From contig NZ_JAHOOZ010000001.1 of the NCBI RefSeq assembly GCF_019075875.1, positions 186,001-250,000 on the forward strand: 64,000 nucleotides of DNA, given 5' to 3'. Positions 18,578 through 29,900 of the stretch are shown in pieces (position 1 is the stretch's first letter; every line of letters starts with the position of its first letter). This DNA is from Novosphingobium sp. G106. Lineage in GTDB: Bacteria; Pseudomonadota; Alphaproteobacteria; Sphingomonadales; Sphingomonadaceae. Position numbers and translations under genes: made by a program. Below the pieces are notes generated by a model. It was not told where the DNA came from. It saw only the letters and a list, made by a program, of their open reading frames with translations, and searched no databases.

Positions 18578-18681
18578 CGATGCGCTCGTTCGGCCAGGTC
18601 GCTGCAACATCCTGCTTGCTGTGCGTGCGCCTTTCATGATCGCGCGTGCTGCGCTCCGAACCTGAACATCAAGGACGATCC

Positions 18682-19575
18682 ATGCGTGCCCAGATCCCGA
18701 TCATCGATGCCCATCACCATATTTGGCGTATGACTGATTGCCCCATGATTTCGGGACCGATGGTCCCCCGATTGTTCGGCGACTATACCGCGATAAAGCG
18801 CGATTACCTGATGGAGGAGTTCCTGGAAGACGTGCGTCCCTCGGGCGTCGTCAACTCGATCTACGTCAAGGGCGCGTGGCCATTCGAACAGGCGGTCGAG
18901 GAAGCGGAGTGGGTGCAGGCGGAGTTCGACCGCACGGGCTGGCCTCTGGGGATAGTCACCTATGCGGATTTTACCGGTCCCGACGTGGCCGCCACACTCT
19001 CTCGGCTGGCGACGATCCCTAATGTGAAGGGGATTCGCCAACAGTTGAACTGGCACAAGAATCCGTTGCTGACCTATACGAAGCGACCGGACGTGATGGC
19101 GGACCCGCAGTTCGTTCAGGGCTTTTCATACATACAGGATCATGACCTGCTTTTCGAGTTGCAGGTGTTCAGTAGCCAGATGCAGGACAGTATCGATTTC
19201 GTGGCAAGGTTTCCGAACGTGCGCTTCGTGCTGTTGCATGGTGGAATGCTCGAAGATCTCAGTCGGGAGGGCAGGGCCGAATGGAAGCGCATGCTCCACG
19301 GCCTGGCGGCATTTCCCAACGTATCGGTGAAGCTGTCTGGCCTGGGTACCTTCGTCCATCGGGTGGACCCGACTCTGGTCGACAATATCATAACCGAATG
19401 CCTGGCCGCGTTCGGCGTGGAGCGCTGCATCTATGGCAGCAATTTCCCGATCGAAAAGATCTGGAGCGACTATGACACACTGATCACCACCTATCGCGCC
19501 TCGCTCGACCATCTGGACGAGAGCGAGCAGAGGGCGATCCTGCACGACAACGCCGTGCGAACCTACAAATTATAA
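18682..19575 (+). CDS. amidohydrolase family protein (amidohydrolase-2, lactonase/decarboxylase type)
   Basis: A 297-residue TIM-barrel metal hydrolase with the N-terminal metal motif DAHHHIW, a strand-7 FVLLHGG region and the C-terminal YGSNFPIEK. This pattern is that of the amidohydrolase-2 group containing 2-pyrone-4,6-dicarboxylate lactonase, L-fuconolactonase and nonoxidative decarboxylases. The open frame begins at 18646, but I chose ATG 18682, which has AAGGA 7 nt upstream and gives a normal N-terminus. It lies 104 bp after the FAH gene. With FAH and the LLM enzyme it fits the hydrolytic end of a ring-opening pathway; the substrate is unknown. Confidence 0.87.
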   Translation: MRAQIPIIDAHHHIWRMTDCPMISGPMVPRLFGDYTAIKRDYLMEEFLEDVRPSGVVNSIYVKGAWPFEQAVEEAEWVQAEFDRTGWPLGIVTYADFTGPDVAATLSRLATIPNVKGIRQQLNWHKNPLLTYTKRPDVMADPQFVQGFSYIQDHDLLFELQVFSSQMQDSIDFVARFPNVRFVLLHGGMLEDLSREGRAEWKRMLHGLAAFPNVSVKLSGLGTFVHRVDPTLVDNIITECLAAFGVERCIYGSNFPIEKIWSDYDTLITTYRASLDHLDESEQRAILHDNAVRTYKL

Positions 19576-19772
19576 GGGGGAGGCCCCGCGTTTCGGCGGC
19601 ATCGCCGCCGAGGCTCGATCGAACTGTTTCGTCGCCTTTCCTGGCGAGTGCCGCAGCCTTGCATTGCCGGACCAACCATAATCCTCGCGCATAGGCGACG
19701 GTCAGGCGGTCGATCGACACAAACATTCGAGCCCTTGGCGCTGTGATCGAGGGAATATGAGGAGGGGACATC

Positions 19773-22110
19773 ATGAAATTATCACTAGGATTGGGTGTGA
19801 CCTTAGGCGCCTGCGCGGCCATGCTCCTTTATGCGCAGGTCTGCGCCGCTGCGACCGAACAAGCGACGGAGACCACACGTGCGGAAATCCACGAAGAAGA
19901 CATCATCGTTACCGCACAGAAACGGTCGGAAAATGTTCGGGACGTTCCGCTCGCGATCTCTGCCTTTGGCAGCGAAACGCTCGCGAAAAGCAATGTAGTC
20001 CAGCTCTATGATCTCCAGCGCCTGGCACCCAGCCTGCGCGTCGACCTGGGTGCGCGTGCCGACAAGCTGCGCATCGTCATACGCGGTGTAGGGTCATCGG
20101 GCGGAACGGCAATCGAACCCAGCGTCGCGACCTTCCTCGATGGTGTCTACATCCCTCGTGAAGGGGCTACCACCGCGGCCTATCTCGATATCGAAGCGGT
20201 TGAGGTGCTGCGCGGTCCGCAGGGGACGCTGTTCGGTAGAAACGCATCGGTCGGCGCCATCAACCTTCGATCCGCAGAGCCGGGCAACAGCATGGACGGC
20301 CGGTTGAGTGCGGAATTCGGGACAGGCGAGCGCTACAAGCTCGACGGCTTCGTTAACCTTCCCCTGAACGAAAAACTTTCGGTGCGGTTCGCGGCCATCG
20401 GGGAAGTTTTCAACGGTCTTTACGACAACAAGGCCGATGGGCGTCGCGTGGGCGGCATCGACACGTTGTCGGTCCGCGCGAGCGCAAAACTCGCCCTCAC
20501 GGACTCGCTCACCAATGTCTTGCGGATCGCTTACTCGAGCAGGCAGGGCAACGATATCAATAATATGTATGCGCTGCTGCCCGACAGTTTTCCGGCCGGC
20601 GGCCTGGCGACCTACCTCGCTCGTTTCGCTGCGATCGGCAGTCGCGACGTCGATTTGAACCCCTTCGACCGCAAGGTGAACGAGTTTATCGACGACCGGC
20701 TCGACGACACGCGCTTCAGCGTTACCAACAAGCTGTCCTGGGAAAGCGAATCGGGTTTCACCGTCAATCTGATCGGCGCCTATCAGGATTGGCGTAACCG
20801 GCAGGAGGGCAATTATATCCTGTCAACACAAACCCAGTCGCTGATCCAGTTTGGACAGGCCGACAGCGAATCCCATTCACAGGAACTCCAGCTCATTTCG
20901 CCCGAGAATATGCTTGGGGGACGGCTGAGCTTCGTCGGGGGGAATTTATTATTCGCACGAAAAACTGCGGATCGGCGAGGCATTCCAGTTCAAGTCGGAT
21001 CTCTGCAATCTCATCCTGCCCGCGAATGCCCTTTACGCATCGTGTTTGGCCGGCACGGGCGGCCTCGCGACGAATGCCCAGTTCCATCAGAAGACGGACA
21101 GTATCGCCGCCTACGGCCAGGCGACGGTCCATGTCGTTCCAACGGTCGATCTGACGCTTGGCGCGCGCTGGTCACAGGACAAGAAGACGGCTCTTCTCGA
21201 CCAGCAGGCGGTGATCGCGGCTGGTGGGCTTCTGGTCGCCAGCGAGACCGTCCCGCTCAAGCTGAAGGAAGATCGTCCGACCTATCGGGCCAATCTGAGC
21301 TGGAAGCCTTCGGACCGGGCGTTGCTGTTCGTCAGCTACACGACCGGCTTCAAATCCGGCGGTTTCAATTCGGCGACATCCAACGTTCGCTTGGGACAGA
21401 CCCGAAAGCTCAATCCCGAAACGGTAAAGAGTTACGAATTCGGTGTGAAGACGAGCTGGTTCGATCGCCTGCTGCAACTGGATGTCGTGGCATATCGGAT
21501 GGATATTTCGAATTTCCAGGATCGCAGCTTCAACGGCCTCGCGTTCGCGCTCCAGAACGCAGGAGACATCCGGAACAAAGGCGTGGAGATCGACGCGGTC
21601 CTGCGCCCGATCAGGGGGCTTCGTTTCAACGCCAATGTCGCCTATCTCGACTCGGTCTTCACCAGCTACCCCGGAGGTTCGAACCTTCCGGGCCGCCCCG
21701 GTACGCAGGATCTTTCCGGGAAGCGGCCTACCTTCACACCGAAATGGAGCGGTTCCATCGGTGCCGAATACGAAGGTGGCCTGGGGGCGACCGGATGGAC
21801 CTGGCTGGCGCGAACCGACCTGTCCTTCACCGCCCGCGCCAACATCGGCGGTGTCAATAATGCCGATCCCAACACCGTGTGGCCATCCTATGCGCTGCTC
21901 GGTGGACGTATAACCGTTTCCAGTTCCGACACGAAATGGTCTGTCTCGATCTTCGGACAGAATCTCACCGACAAGGGCTATTGCACCTCGGTCGCGTACC
22001 AACCGTTCGGCGCGCTGCTAGGTGCCATCGCCGGCGGGCAGTCGGCCCTGCGCTGCAATGTCGTAGGTCCGCCGCGAACCTTCGGCTTGGCCGTCTCCCA
22101 TCACTTCTAG
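19773..22110 (+). pseudogene. TonB-dependent outer-membrane receptor, interrupted by one frameshift
   Basis: The first part has a signal peptide, TonB-box region DIIVTAQKRSENVRDVP and plug motif AVEVLRGPQGTLFGRNASVG. The second part (open from before 21046 to 22110) carries the barrel and ends FGLAVSHHF. The join is at the six-G run 20937-20942. With one G fewer, the frame reads SFVGG-IYYSHEKLRIGEAFQFKSD and continues to the stop, giving about 778 residues. GAGGAGGGG precedes the ATG at 19773. If the frameshift is real, translation reads about 300 out-of-frame residues and the receptor is lost. It sits between the amidohydrolase and the MFS transporter. Confidence 0.87.
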
Positions 22111-22173
22111 TCCCATGCTTCCGGCGGCTGGCGCGTCTTCGCCATCCGCGGTCGGGTACATGCGAAAGTTCAG

Positions 22174-23412
22174 ATGCACGAAACCGCTGCGATACCATCA
22201 TCCCCGCGCCACGACGCATTATCGGGGCGTTCGGAGTTGCGGCGGCATTGGAAGGCCCTTCTTGGTGCCTGCCTTGGCATGGGTGTCGGGGCGGCCGCTT
22301 ATCCGATCTACATTATCCCGGTGATTGGACTGCGGCTCGAGGACTCGTTCGGCTGGACGCACACCCAGACCGCTTCGCTCTCTTCGCTTGCCCTTCTTGG
22401 CGGTGCGGACGGCGCCCCCTTCGCTGGACGGTTCGTCGACACATCGTCGGTGCGCATTCCAGCCCTGACCTCAACGGTCGCCGTCTGCCTGCTTCTGTTC
22501 ATGGCCGGTTTCGCGGGCGAGCACATCCTGTCCTGGCAGATTGGCGCGTTCCTGTTGATGTGCCTTGGATCGGCGTCGCTCTCCGGCGCCTATTCCAAAC
22601 TGATCTGCTCGCTGTTCTTAGAGATGCGCGGCCTGGCTCTGGGCATCGTCCTGGGCAACGCCAGCCTTCTGAGCCTCTCGAGCCTCAGCCTGATGGACGC
22701 GCTGTTCGATAGGCTTTCGATCAGAAGCGCGTTCATCGCTGCGGGCATGATCTATGTTTTGCTGTTTCTTCCTCTTCTCGCGTTTCTCCTCCCCCCTGCG
22801 CAGAGAGGCGCCAGCTATGAAGATGACCTGGTCACAGAAGCGGCAGTGTCGGTCGATTGGCGCGCGCTTGTCCTGATCAGCGCTGCTGCGTTGCTGATCA
22901 CGATGGCGACCACTGGTAGCGCGGCGCAACTCCCTCAGATAGCAAGACAACAAGGCGAGGTTTCCCCGGTCGCGCTCGGTTCGATACTGGCGTTCGGAGT
23001 GCTTCTTGTGCGCCCGGCCACAGGGTTCCTCGTGGATCGGCTCCCCGCATGGGCGGTGACGTCTGCCGTATTCGGCGCTGCCGCGGTGGGCCTCATTTTG
23101 CTAATGCTGCAGATCCCTGGCGTGGCGGTCGCGGGCACGCTACTGATTGCGGGCGCGCTGGGAGGCGAACTCGACCTCATCGCCTATCTGGTGGCGCGTT
23201 ACGTCCCGGCTAGGCGGTTCGGAACGGTTTTCGGAAGGATATATGCTGGAATGCTATTGGCGGGCGCGGCCGGACCGATTTTGCTGGCGACCGTCCGCGA
23301 TCGGACTGGCGACTATGGGGCCGCCTTCGGGCTTGCAGCCGGAGCGGCGGCATTGGCAGCCCTGTTGATCACAATGCTCGCCGCGATGCCGGCCCGCCGC
23401 TCGGCGTTATGA
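22174..23412 (+). CDS. MFS transporter
   Basis: A 412-residue inner-membrane protein with about 12 hydrophobic segments in two six-helix halves separated by a charged loop (PPAQRGASYEDDLVTEAAVS, near residue 210). The first half shows an N-terminal GACLGMGVGAAAYPIYIIPVIG helix, like the oxalate/formate-antiporter and monocarboxylate-transporter branches of the major facilitator superfamily. It starts 63 bp after the TonB receptor, consistent with inner-membrane uptake of the same, probably acidic, substrate. Confidence 0.88.
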   Translation: MHETAAIPSSPRHDALSGRSELRRHWKALLGACLGMGVGAAAYPIYIIPVIGLRLEDSFGWTHTQTASLSSLALLGGADGAPFAGRFVDTSSVRIPALTSTVAVCLLLFMAGFAGEHILSWQIGAFLLMCLGSASLSGAYSKLICSLFLEMRGLALGIVLGNASLLSLSSLSLMDALFDRLSIRSAFIAAGMIYVLLFLPLLAFLLPPAQRGASYEDDLVTEAAVSVDWRALVLISAAALLITMATTGSAAQLPQIARQQGEVSPVALGSILAFGVLLVRPATGFLVDRLPAWAVTSAVFGAAAVGLILLMLQIPGVAVAGTLLIAGALGGELDLIAYLVARYVPARRFGTVFGRIYAGMLLAGAAGPILLATVRDRTGDYGAAFGLAAGAAALAALLITMLAAMPARRSAL

Positions 23413-23539
23413 GTAAGGTCATCTTCCATTGACGCAAAATACTATGGCGCCATCGACCAGCTTGGTATGTCTGCATGATTGAAATGCAGCCGCCACCGGA
23501 CGACCGGGGAGGTTCAACCAGATCGGCAGCGACACCCCG

Positions 23540-24226
23540 ATGTTGACGATAACGCAGCCCTCGCCTTTCGACATCTTCCAGTGGCTGCCGATCGATGTGC
23601 GCGCGGCGTTTGAGAGCGAAGCGCGCGTTCAGCATGTTCGCAAGGGAGATCACATCTACATCGAGGGTGATCCCGGAGATGCGATGTATCGTCTGGTGTC
23701 GGGAAACGTACGGTTGTCCGTCGTGGATGCTGACGGCCGTGAGTTATTGTATCTTCTTTTTGAACCGGGAGATTGTTTCGGTATCAGCAGTTGTATCGAC
23801 GACGAACCGCGGCCGCACACAGCTCGGGCGAACAGCGACGTCGAGTTGCAGGTTCTCGGCAAAGCGGCAGTCGATCGCTTGCGCACGCTCCATCGGCCGT
23901 TCGATGACGCCATCATGAGGCTTCTTGCGCGGCATATGCGTATGCTTAGCCAATTCTTCGCCGAGACATCGTTGAAATCCCTGCGCGAGCGGGTGGCGAG
24001 CCGCCTACTCTCCACCGCTCGATCCTTCGGCGTGAAGACACCTGAGGGTATAGCGCTCTCGATCGAACTGCCTCAATCGGAGCTGGCATTCATGGTGGGC
24101 GGTTCGCGCCAATCCATCAACAAGACACTCCAGCGGTTTCGGGACGAGGGAGCGATCGAGATCAATCACGGCAAGGTCATCATCACGAATATCGAGCGAC
24201 TCCGGGGCGCTGCGGGCAACCAGTGA
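23540..24226 (+). CDS. Crp/Fnr-family transcriptional regulator
   Basis: A 228-residue regulator. The N-terminal cyclic-nucleotide-binding-like domain has KGDHIYIEGDPGDAMYRLVSGNVRLS. The long dimer helix (DAIMRLLARHMRMLSQFFAE) is followed by the C-terminal helix-turn-helix ELAFMVGGSRQSINKTLQRFRDEGAI. No N-terminal cysteine cluster of the Fnr iron-sulfur type is visible. The ribosome site is weak, so the start is less certain. It lies 127 bp after the MFS gene and may be co-transcribed as the cluster's second regulator. Its ligand is unknown. Confidence 0.88.
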   Translation: MLTITQPSPFDIFQWLPIDVRAAFESEARVQHVRKGDHIYIEGDPGDAMYRLVSGNVRLSVVDADGRELLYLLFEPGDCFGISSCIDDEPRPHTARANSDVELQVLGKAAVDRLRTLHRPFDDAIMRLLARHMRMLSQFFAETSLKSLRERVASRLLSTARSFGVKTPEGIALSIELPQSELAFMVGGSRQSINKTLQRFRDEGAIEINHGKVIITNIERLRGAAGNQ

Positions 24227-24594
24227 GCGTTCGGTTCCTGCTTTACGGGCAAGAGAGTCAATGGGAGCCACATGTCGCCAAACCCTCTTCACGTCATGAG
24301 CTAATCTCTGCGATCGGCGTTGATGGGGACGATAGGGGCGGCGACAACATGACGAGCTCGCAGCAAACCTTCCCGTTGAGGCAAGCATCGCCGGCTGGTT
24401 CCTGAAAATTTGGCGCTGCATGACCGATGCTTCGAATAGATGTAACGCCGAGGCCACCAAGCCCAAGCGCTTCATAACAGGTCAAACACTCCGCATGGAT
24501 CATTTTGGAGGAGGCCATCGGGACGCCCGGCTCTCCAGCAAGCGCGATGCCTGGTGACAGCGCAAGGGCCAATAGAAGCCACACTGTTACCCAA
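24227..24594. other. intergenic stretch between convergent genes
   Basis: No gene can be supported. A minus-strand frame (24294-24683) contains a hydrophobic segment resembling a signal peptide (WLLLALALSPGIALA) and the phrase YEALGLGGLGVTSI, but it overlaps the end of the amidohydrolase gene and has no ribosome site. It might be a relic. I found no convincing terminator hairpin. Confidence 0.35.
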
Positions 24595-26097
24595 TCAGGT
24601 TCTGAAAATATCGCGGGATATACCGGACGCCTCGAACAGATAATCGCGGCTGGCTTCCAGTTCGCTCCTGAGTTTAGCAACATCTACGCCGACGACTTCC
24701 CCCCGCCATTTGCGGATCGCACCGGCGACCATCACGGTGTCGACGTTGGAGCGTTCCATCAGCGTGACGATGGCCCCGGTCACATGGTTGAGCGGGGCGA
24801 CGTTAATCGCCGATGCGTCGAGCAACAGGATGTCGGCGTCCTTGCCGGGCGTCAGGCTGCCGATCTTGCGATCAAGTTTCAGGCCTTTCGCGCCCTCGAT
24901 CGTCGCGAAGCGTATCGCGTCGCGTGAGGTCACCATATCCGGCAGGTCGCTGTCGCCACTGAGTGCCCGTTCGTTGACGAAGGCACGCTGGAGCGTCATC
25001 GCGCTGCGCATCTGCGTGAACGGGTCGGCCGTCATCGTGCATTCGACATCGCTCGAGAGCGACGGCTGCATGCCCAGATCGAGCGCCTTCTGGATCGGCG
25101 GCATGCCGTGCCGCATCGTCATCTCGATCGGGACCGACAGCGAGATATGGGCACCCGCATCAGCCGCCGCCTTCCAGGCGAGATCGGACATGCCGGTCAT
25201 ATGGATGAAGATATTGTCCGCACCGAACTGGCCGGAACGGGCGAGCTCATCGAAGGCGGCTTGCACGCCGAAGGTACCAACCACATGCAGGGCGATCGGA
25301 ATGGCCAGTTCCCGACCGATCTTCCAGGCTTCCGCATGGCCGGGCATATAGATTTCGCCGCCCATGGCCATGGTCAGGAGCTGGTCGTCAGATGAGAAAT
25401 GTTCCGATTTCAACCGCCGTGCATCGAGCGGGTATTGCGCGCGGTCGCCCCAACCCTCGAAATAACCGAAAACCGCACGACGACCGGCTTCACGCAGCGC
25501 CTGTATGGCGGCATCCGAATGTTCGGGAGAATGATGGATCTGGGACACGTCCATGACAGTCGTCACCCCGGCGTCGATCTGCGACAGCGAGCCGAAGAGC
25601 TCGCTAATGTAGACGTCCTGCGGACGATAGACCATCGAGAACTTCTGGAGGATGTCCTCATGATAGTTGATCGCGCTATGCGGAAGCCCGTCGTTGATCA
25701 GGATGCCGTCCGCCAGGAAGCCGCGCAGCGCTGTCTCGAATTGATGGTGATGGGTATCGACGAAACCCGGCAGCACGATCATGCCCCGCGCATCGAGGAT
25801 CGCGGCGTCCCCCGCGTCGATATTTGGACCAACGGCCTCGATACGCCGGCCGGACACGAGGACGTCGGCGCAGGCGAAATCGCCGACGTGTGGATCCATC
25901 GACAAGACGCTGCCCCCACGGATGAGAAGCCGCCGACCAGCCTCGCCGGATGCGCTCGGCATCTGTGACGGTGTCGACCTCCGGGCATTGTCTAGAATAG
26001 GCGAGCCGCCGCCAGCCTCGCCCCCAGGATGATATTGGCCGGGCGTTGCGGCCGTCGGCAGCGCGCCGGCATTATCCTGGCTACGGTGCTTGCACAT
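24595..26097 (-). CDS. amidohydrolase (ATZ/TRZ-like cytosine-deaminase family)
   Basis: An approximately 500-residue metal-dependent hydrolase of the deaminase/chlorohydrolase branch. LIRGGSVLSMDPHVG opens the composite beta-sandwich. The metal motif is LPGFVDTHHHQFETALRG, further histidines are in IALHVVGTFG and FIHMTGM, and SSDVECTMTADPF holds the metal-binding aspartate. GSLTPGKDADILLLD is the C-terminal sandwich. Relatives deaminate or dechlorinate heterocycles. ATG 26097 has GGGGAG about 8 nt upstream, but the first ~45 residues are atypical, so ATG 25962 is an alternative. It lies 25 bp after the SDR gene on the same strand. Confidence 0.87.
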   Translation of the reverse strand: MCKHRSQDNAGALPTAATPGQYHPGGEAGGGSPILDNARRSTPSQMPSASGEAGRRLLIRGGSVLSMDPHVGDFACADVLVSGRRIEAVGPNIDAGDAAILDARGMIVLPGFVDTHHHQFETALRGFLADGILINDGLPHSAINYHEDILQKFSMVYRPQDVYISELFGSLSQIDAGVTTVMDVSQIHHSPEHSDAAIQALREAGRRAVFGYFEGWGDRAQYPLDARRLKSEHFSSDDQLLTMAMGGEIYMPGHAEAWKIGRELAIPIALHVVGTFGVQAAFDELARSGQFGADNIFIHMTGMSDLAWKAAADAGAHISLSVPIEMTMRHGMPPIQKALDLGMQPSLSSDVECTMTADPFTQMRSAMTLQRAFVNERALSGDSDLPDMVTSRDAIRFATIEGAKGLKLDRKIGSLTPGKDADILLLDASAINVAPLNHVTGAIVTLMERSNVDTVMVAGAIRKWRGEVVGVDVAKLRSELEASRDYLFEASGISRDIFRT

Positions 26098-26122
26098 ACG
26101 GCTTCTCCCCAAGATTTCGATA

Positions 26123-26893
26123 TTATCCTTGGTTTCCGCCGATGGATTGTCCGCGATCGACGCTGATCTCCTGTCCGGTGATTTCTGATGCGCCGTCAGA
26201 CGCCAGGAACATATAGGCGCCAGCCAGATGCTTGGGATCTATCAGGCCGGGGCGGATCACCATCTGCGCCATCAGCGCCGCCTGATCGTCGGCCGTCAGC
26301 CCGTTCATGTTCATTTCGGTCGCCATTGAACCAGGACATACCGCGTTGACCGTGATGCCCTTCTCCCCGAGATCGCAGGCCAGAGACCGCACCATGCCCA
26401 GGACCGCGTGCTTGGACGAGATATAGGCCAGGAAGTTGCCCTTCATCGCCAGGCGCGCCCAGATCGACGCCGTGAAGATGACCTTCCCGCCGGGCTTCAT
26501 GCGGGCGATGGCTTCCTGCGCGCACCAATAAAGGCCGAACACGTTCACCTCGAAATGGCGAACGAAATTCTCGGCATTCTTGTCGCTGCGATCGTCCGGA
26601 GGGGTCGGGATGCCGATGCCGGCGTTGTTCACCAGGACGTCGATATCGCCAATGTCCGCAAAGGCGGCGATCACCTCCTCCCGGCGAGAAATATCGAATT
26701 TCAGGGCGGTGACTTTCGCGCCGGTCTCCTTCTGGATAGCGTCCCGCGCCTCAAAGACGTCGTCGAGATGCGAGGTAATTGTCAGATCTACGCCTTGCCG
26801 CGCAAATTCTGTCGCAACGGCCAGTCCGATCCCGCTGCTTGCGCCCACGAAAACGATCTTCTTGCGCGACAATCCGTAATTAGCCTTGGTCAT
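26123..26893 (-). CDS. short-chain dehydrogenase/reductase (SDR)
   Basis: A 256-residue classical SDR. The cofactor motif GASSGIG is near residue 18, NNAGIG at about 90, the catalytic serine in FTASIWARL, and YISSK supplies the catalytic tyrosine and lysine. The C-terminus SEITGQEISVDRGQSIGG is that of 3-ketoacyl-ACP-reductase-like members. The cofactor loop after strand 2 does not settle NAD versus NADP. AGGA lies 8 nt before the ATG. It is between the fused oxidoreductase (41 bp upstream) and the amidohydrolase, so the three minus-strand genes probably form one operon. Confidence 0.9.
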   Translation of the reverse strand: MTKANYGLSRKKIVFVGASSGIGLAVATEFARQGVDLTITSHLDDVFEARDAIQKETGAKVTALKFDISRREEVIAAFADIGDIDVLVNNAGIGIPTPPDDRSDKNAENFVRHFEVNVFGLYWCAQEAIARMKPGGKVIFTASIWARLAMKGNFLAYISSKHAVLGMVRSLACDLGEKGITVNAVCPGSMATEMNMNGLTADDQAALMAQMVIRPGLIDPKHLAGAYMFLASDGASEITGQEISVDRGQSIGGNQG

Positions 26894-26934
26894 TGGTAAA
26901 TCCTCTCATGATTCATTGTGCAGACATCGCGTTG

Positions 26935-29900
26935 TCACCCGGCCCTCACGAGCGGTCGCGGCGTATCGCTGGCAATCGGGGTTTCTCGAAAGGCGGCGTC
27001 GAGTTCGACCAGCTTGGTCCGATAAGCGGCAACCGCCTGTTCCTTCACAGGACCGTAGCCGCGTATCTCATCCGCCGCGGCCAGCAGCGCTACGGCCCGG
27101 TCGTAATTGGCCGGCATGAGGGCTGCGAGTGTCGCCGACAGCAGCTGCGTATAATCCGCGATCAACCCGCGCTCCATACGGCGTTCGGCGGTATAACCGA
27201 AGGGATCGAAAGCGGTGCCGCGCAAACCACGCAGCCGGGCCAGCACGCGGAGCGGGCTGAGTATCCAGGATCCGAACTCGCGCTTGCGCGGCCTGCCGTT
27301 CACCAGGCCGCCTCCCAGGATCGGCGGGGCGAGGTTGAAGGCGATGCGGGCCCTGTCGTCGAACGCCTTGGCGATATCCGCGCGCAGGCGATTGTCGGTC
27401 AGCATTCGGGCGACCTCATATTCGTCCTTATAGGCCAGCAGCTTGGCGTAGGTCCGCGCTACGGTTCGCGACAATGTATCGCGACCTGACGCGATGCCCG
27501 CGTCGACAGCCCGAACCTGCGCCATGACGTCGCGATAGCGCTGCGCCAGTGCCGCATTCTGATAAGCGGTCAGATGCGCGGCGCGATGTTCGATGATCTC
27601 ATCGACGGTATCTGCGTGTGGAGCCTGATGCGGCGTGGCGCCCCGCGCCATGTCCAGCACAGCCTGCGGATCGGCGGCATAAAGCCGTCCCAGCCGGAAA
27701 GCGCGGATATTGAATGGCACCGCCACGCCATTCAGCGCCACCGCCTGCTCGATCGCCTCGACCCCGACGGGCAGCTTGCCGCCCTGCGCCGCCACGCCCA
27801 GCAGGAACAGATTGGCGCCGATCGTGTCCCCCATGATGGCCAGCGCGATCGCGGAGGCGTTCGCCCCGGTGAAGTTGTCCGTGTCCACCGCGCGGCGCAA
27901 TTGCGCGGTCAGCAACGTGGTATCGGGATCGAAGTCGCGGTTGAACTGGAACGCCAGCGTCGGGGACACATCGCCATTGACGACGGCGCTGGTGCGCACC
28001 CGACTGAGCGTCATCGCGGCCTCCGCGCCCAGCGCAGCGACCAGATCGAACGCCAGCAACAGGTCCGCTTCACCCCGGCCCAGCCGCTGGGCATGGACCG
28101 CGCCGTGACTGGCGGCGATCCGCACATGGCTGTAGACCGCGCCGTTCTTCTGGCTGAGGCCGGTCATGTCGAACAGCGACATCGACAGGCCCTCGATATG
28201 CGCGGCCATGCCCAGCAGCGCGCCGACGGTGACGACGCCGGTGCCGCCGATGCCCGTGATCATGACATTATAGCCCGCGTCCCCGATCATGGCGCGCGGC
28301 GCATCCGCAAGGTCGGCAAACAGTGCCTCGTCGATCGTCAACGCCTTGGGCTTGCGCGGTTCGGCGTCGTACACCGTCACGAAGGAGGGGCAAAAGCCGT
28401 TGAGGCAGCTATAATCCTTGTTGCAGCTCGACTGGTCGATCGCGCGTTTGCGGCCAAACTCGGTTTCCATCGGGACCAGGCTGACGCAGGTGGATTGCAC
28501 TGAACAATCCCCGCACCCTTCGCAGACCGATGGCGCGATGAACAGCCGCTTGGGCGGATTGGGAAAGGCGCCGGTCTTGCGGCGGCGACGCTTCTCCGCC
28601 GCGCAGGTCTGTTCGTAGATCAGGACCGTACAGCCGCTGACCTCCCGCAGCCGCTTCTGCACATCGTCCAGCGTGTCGCGATGCCCGATCTCTACACCCG
28701 CAGGCAGTTCGCGATTGCCCTCGTGCCGCGATGGATCATCGCTCAGCAGGATGATGGTCTTCACGCCCTCATCCTGCACCTGCCGTGCGATTTCGGCGAC
28801 GGAGATGGGACCGTCAACCGGCTGCCCGCCGGTCATCGCCACCGCATCATTGTAGAGGATCTTGTAGGTGATGTTGACGCCGGACGCGACGGCCGCGCGG
28901 ATCGCCAGCAGACCCGAATGATAATAGGTGCCATCACCCATATTCTGGAAAATATGCGGCGTGTCGGTGAACGGCGCCAGACCGATCCAGTTGCCGCCTT
29001 CCCCGCCCATTTGCGTGGGCAGCAACGCCACGTCGGGGCGGACGAAATTGACCATCGTGTGGCAACCGATGCCGGTCATGCTGACGCTGCCGTCCGGCAC
29101 GCGGGTCGACCGGTTATGCGGGCAGCCGGAGCAGAAATAGGGGCTGCGACGTAGCGGTGCCGCGACCGCCTGGCCGGCACCCGCCAGACGGGATCGCGTC
29201 GCCCGCACAGCATCATTCGACAGGCCGAGCCGGTCGAGTCGATCGGCGATGGCAATCGCCAGCCCGGACGGGTCAAGCTGCACGATCGACGACAACAAGG
29301 GGGCGCCGTCCTCATCGGCCTTGCCGATGATCCGCGGATGACCGGGGATATTGACCAGCGTGGCCGCGATCTGCTGTTCGAGGAAGCTGCGCTTCTCTTC
29401 GATCACCAACAGCGTATCCTGTCCCTGAGCCAACTCGATCAGGCCGACAGGTTCAAGCGGCCAGATGCACCCAACCTTGTAAAGCGAAAGGCCCAGGGCA
29501 GCGGCGGCACCCTCGTCCAGACCCAGCAAAGCGAGCGCGGCGCGGACATCGCCATAGGATTTGCCTGCCGCGACGATACCCAGCGCTCGCTTCGGCGCGT
29601 CAATCACTACCCGGTCAATGCCGTTGGCCCGCACGAAGGCATGGACCAGGGGAAGACGATGCTCGACGACAATCTGCTCCTCGCGCAGCGGATTATAGGT
29701 CGCCTGCTCGATATTGATCCCGATCGGCAGGTCAGCGGGCCGTTCGGGCACCACTATCTCGAACCCATCAAGGTCGAGGTCGATGGTGGCGGTCTGCTCG
29801 GCCACCTCGTTGACGCATTTGATGCCAACCCACGACCCGCTGAAGCGGGACAGCGCGATGCCGAGTAGCCCGAAGCGCAATATCTCCTCTACATTGGCGG

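Noticed and set aside
24294..24683. Minus-strand frame with a signal-peptide-like hydrophobic stretch
   Set aside because: Overlaps the amidohydrolase 3' end, has no ribosome site and no clear family; kept only as a note.
27574..28503. Plus-strand open frame of 309 codons inside the indolepyruvate oxidoreductase region
   Set aside because: Shadow of the minus-strand gene; low-complexity His/Arg/Asp-rich sequence with no family.
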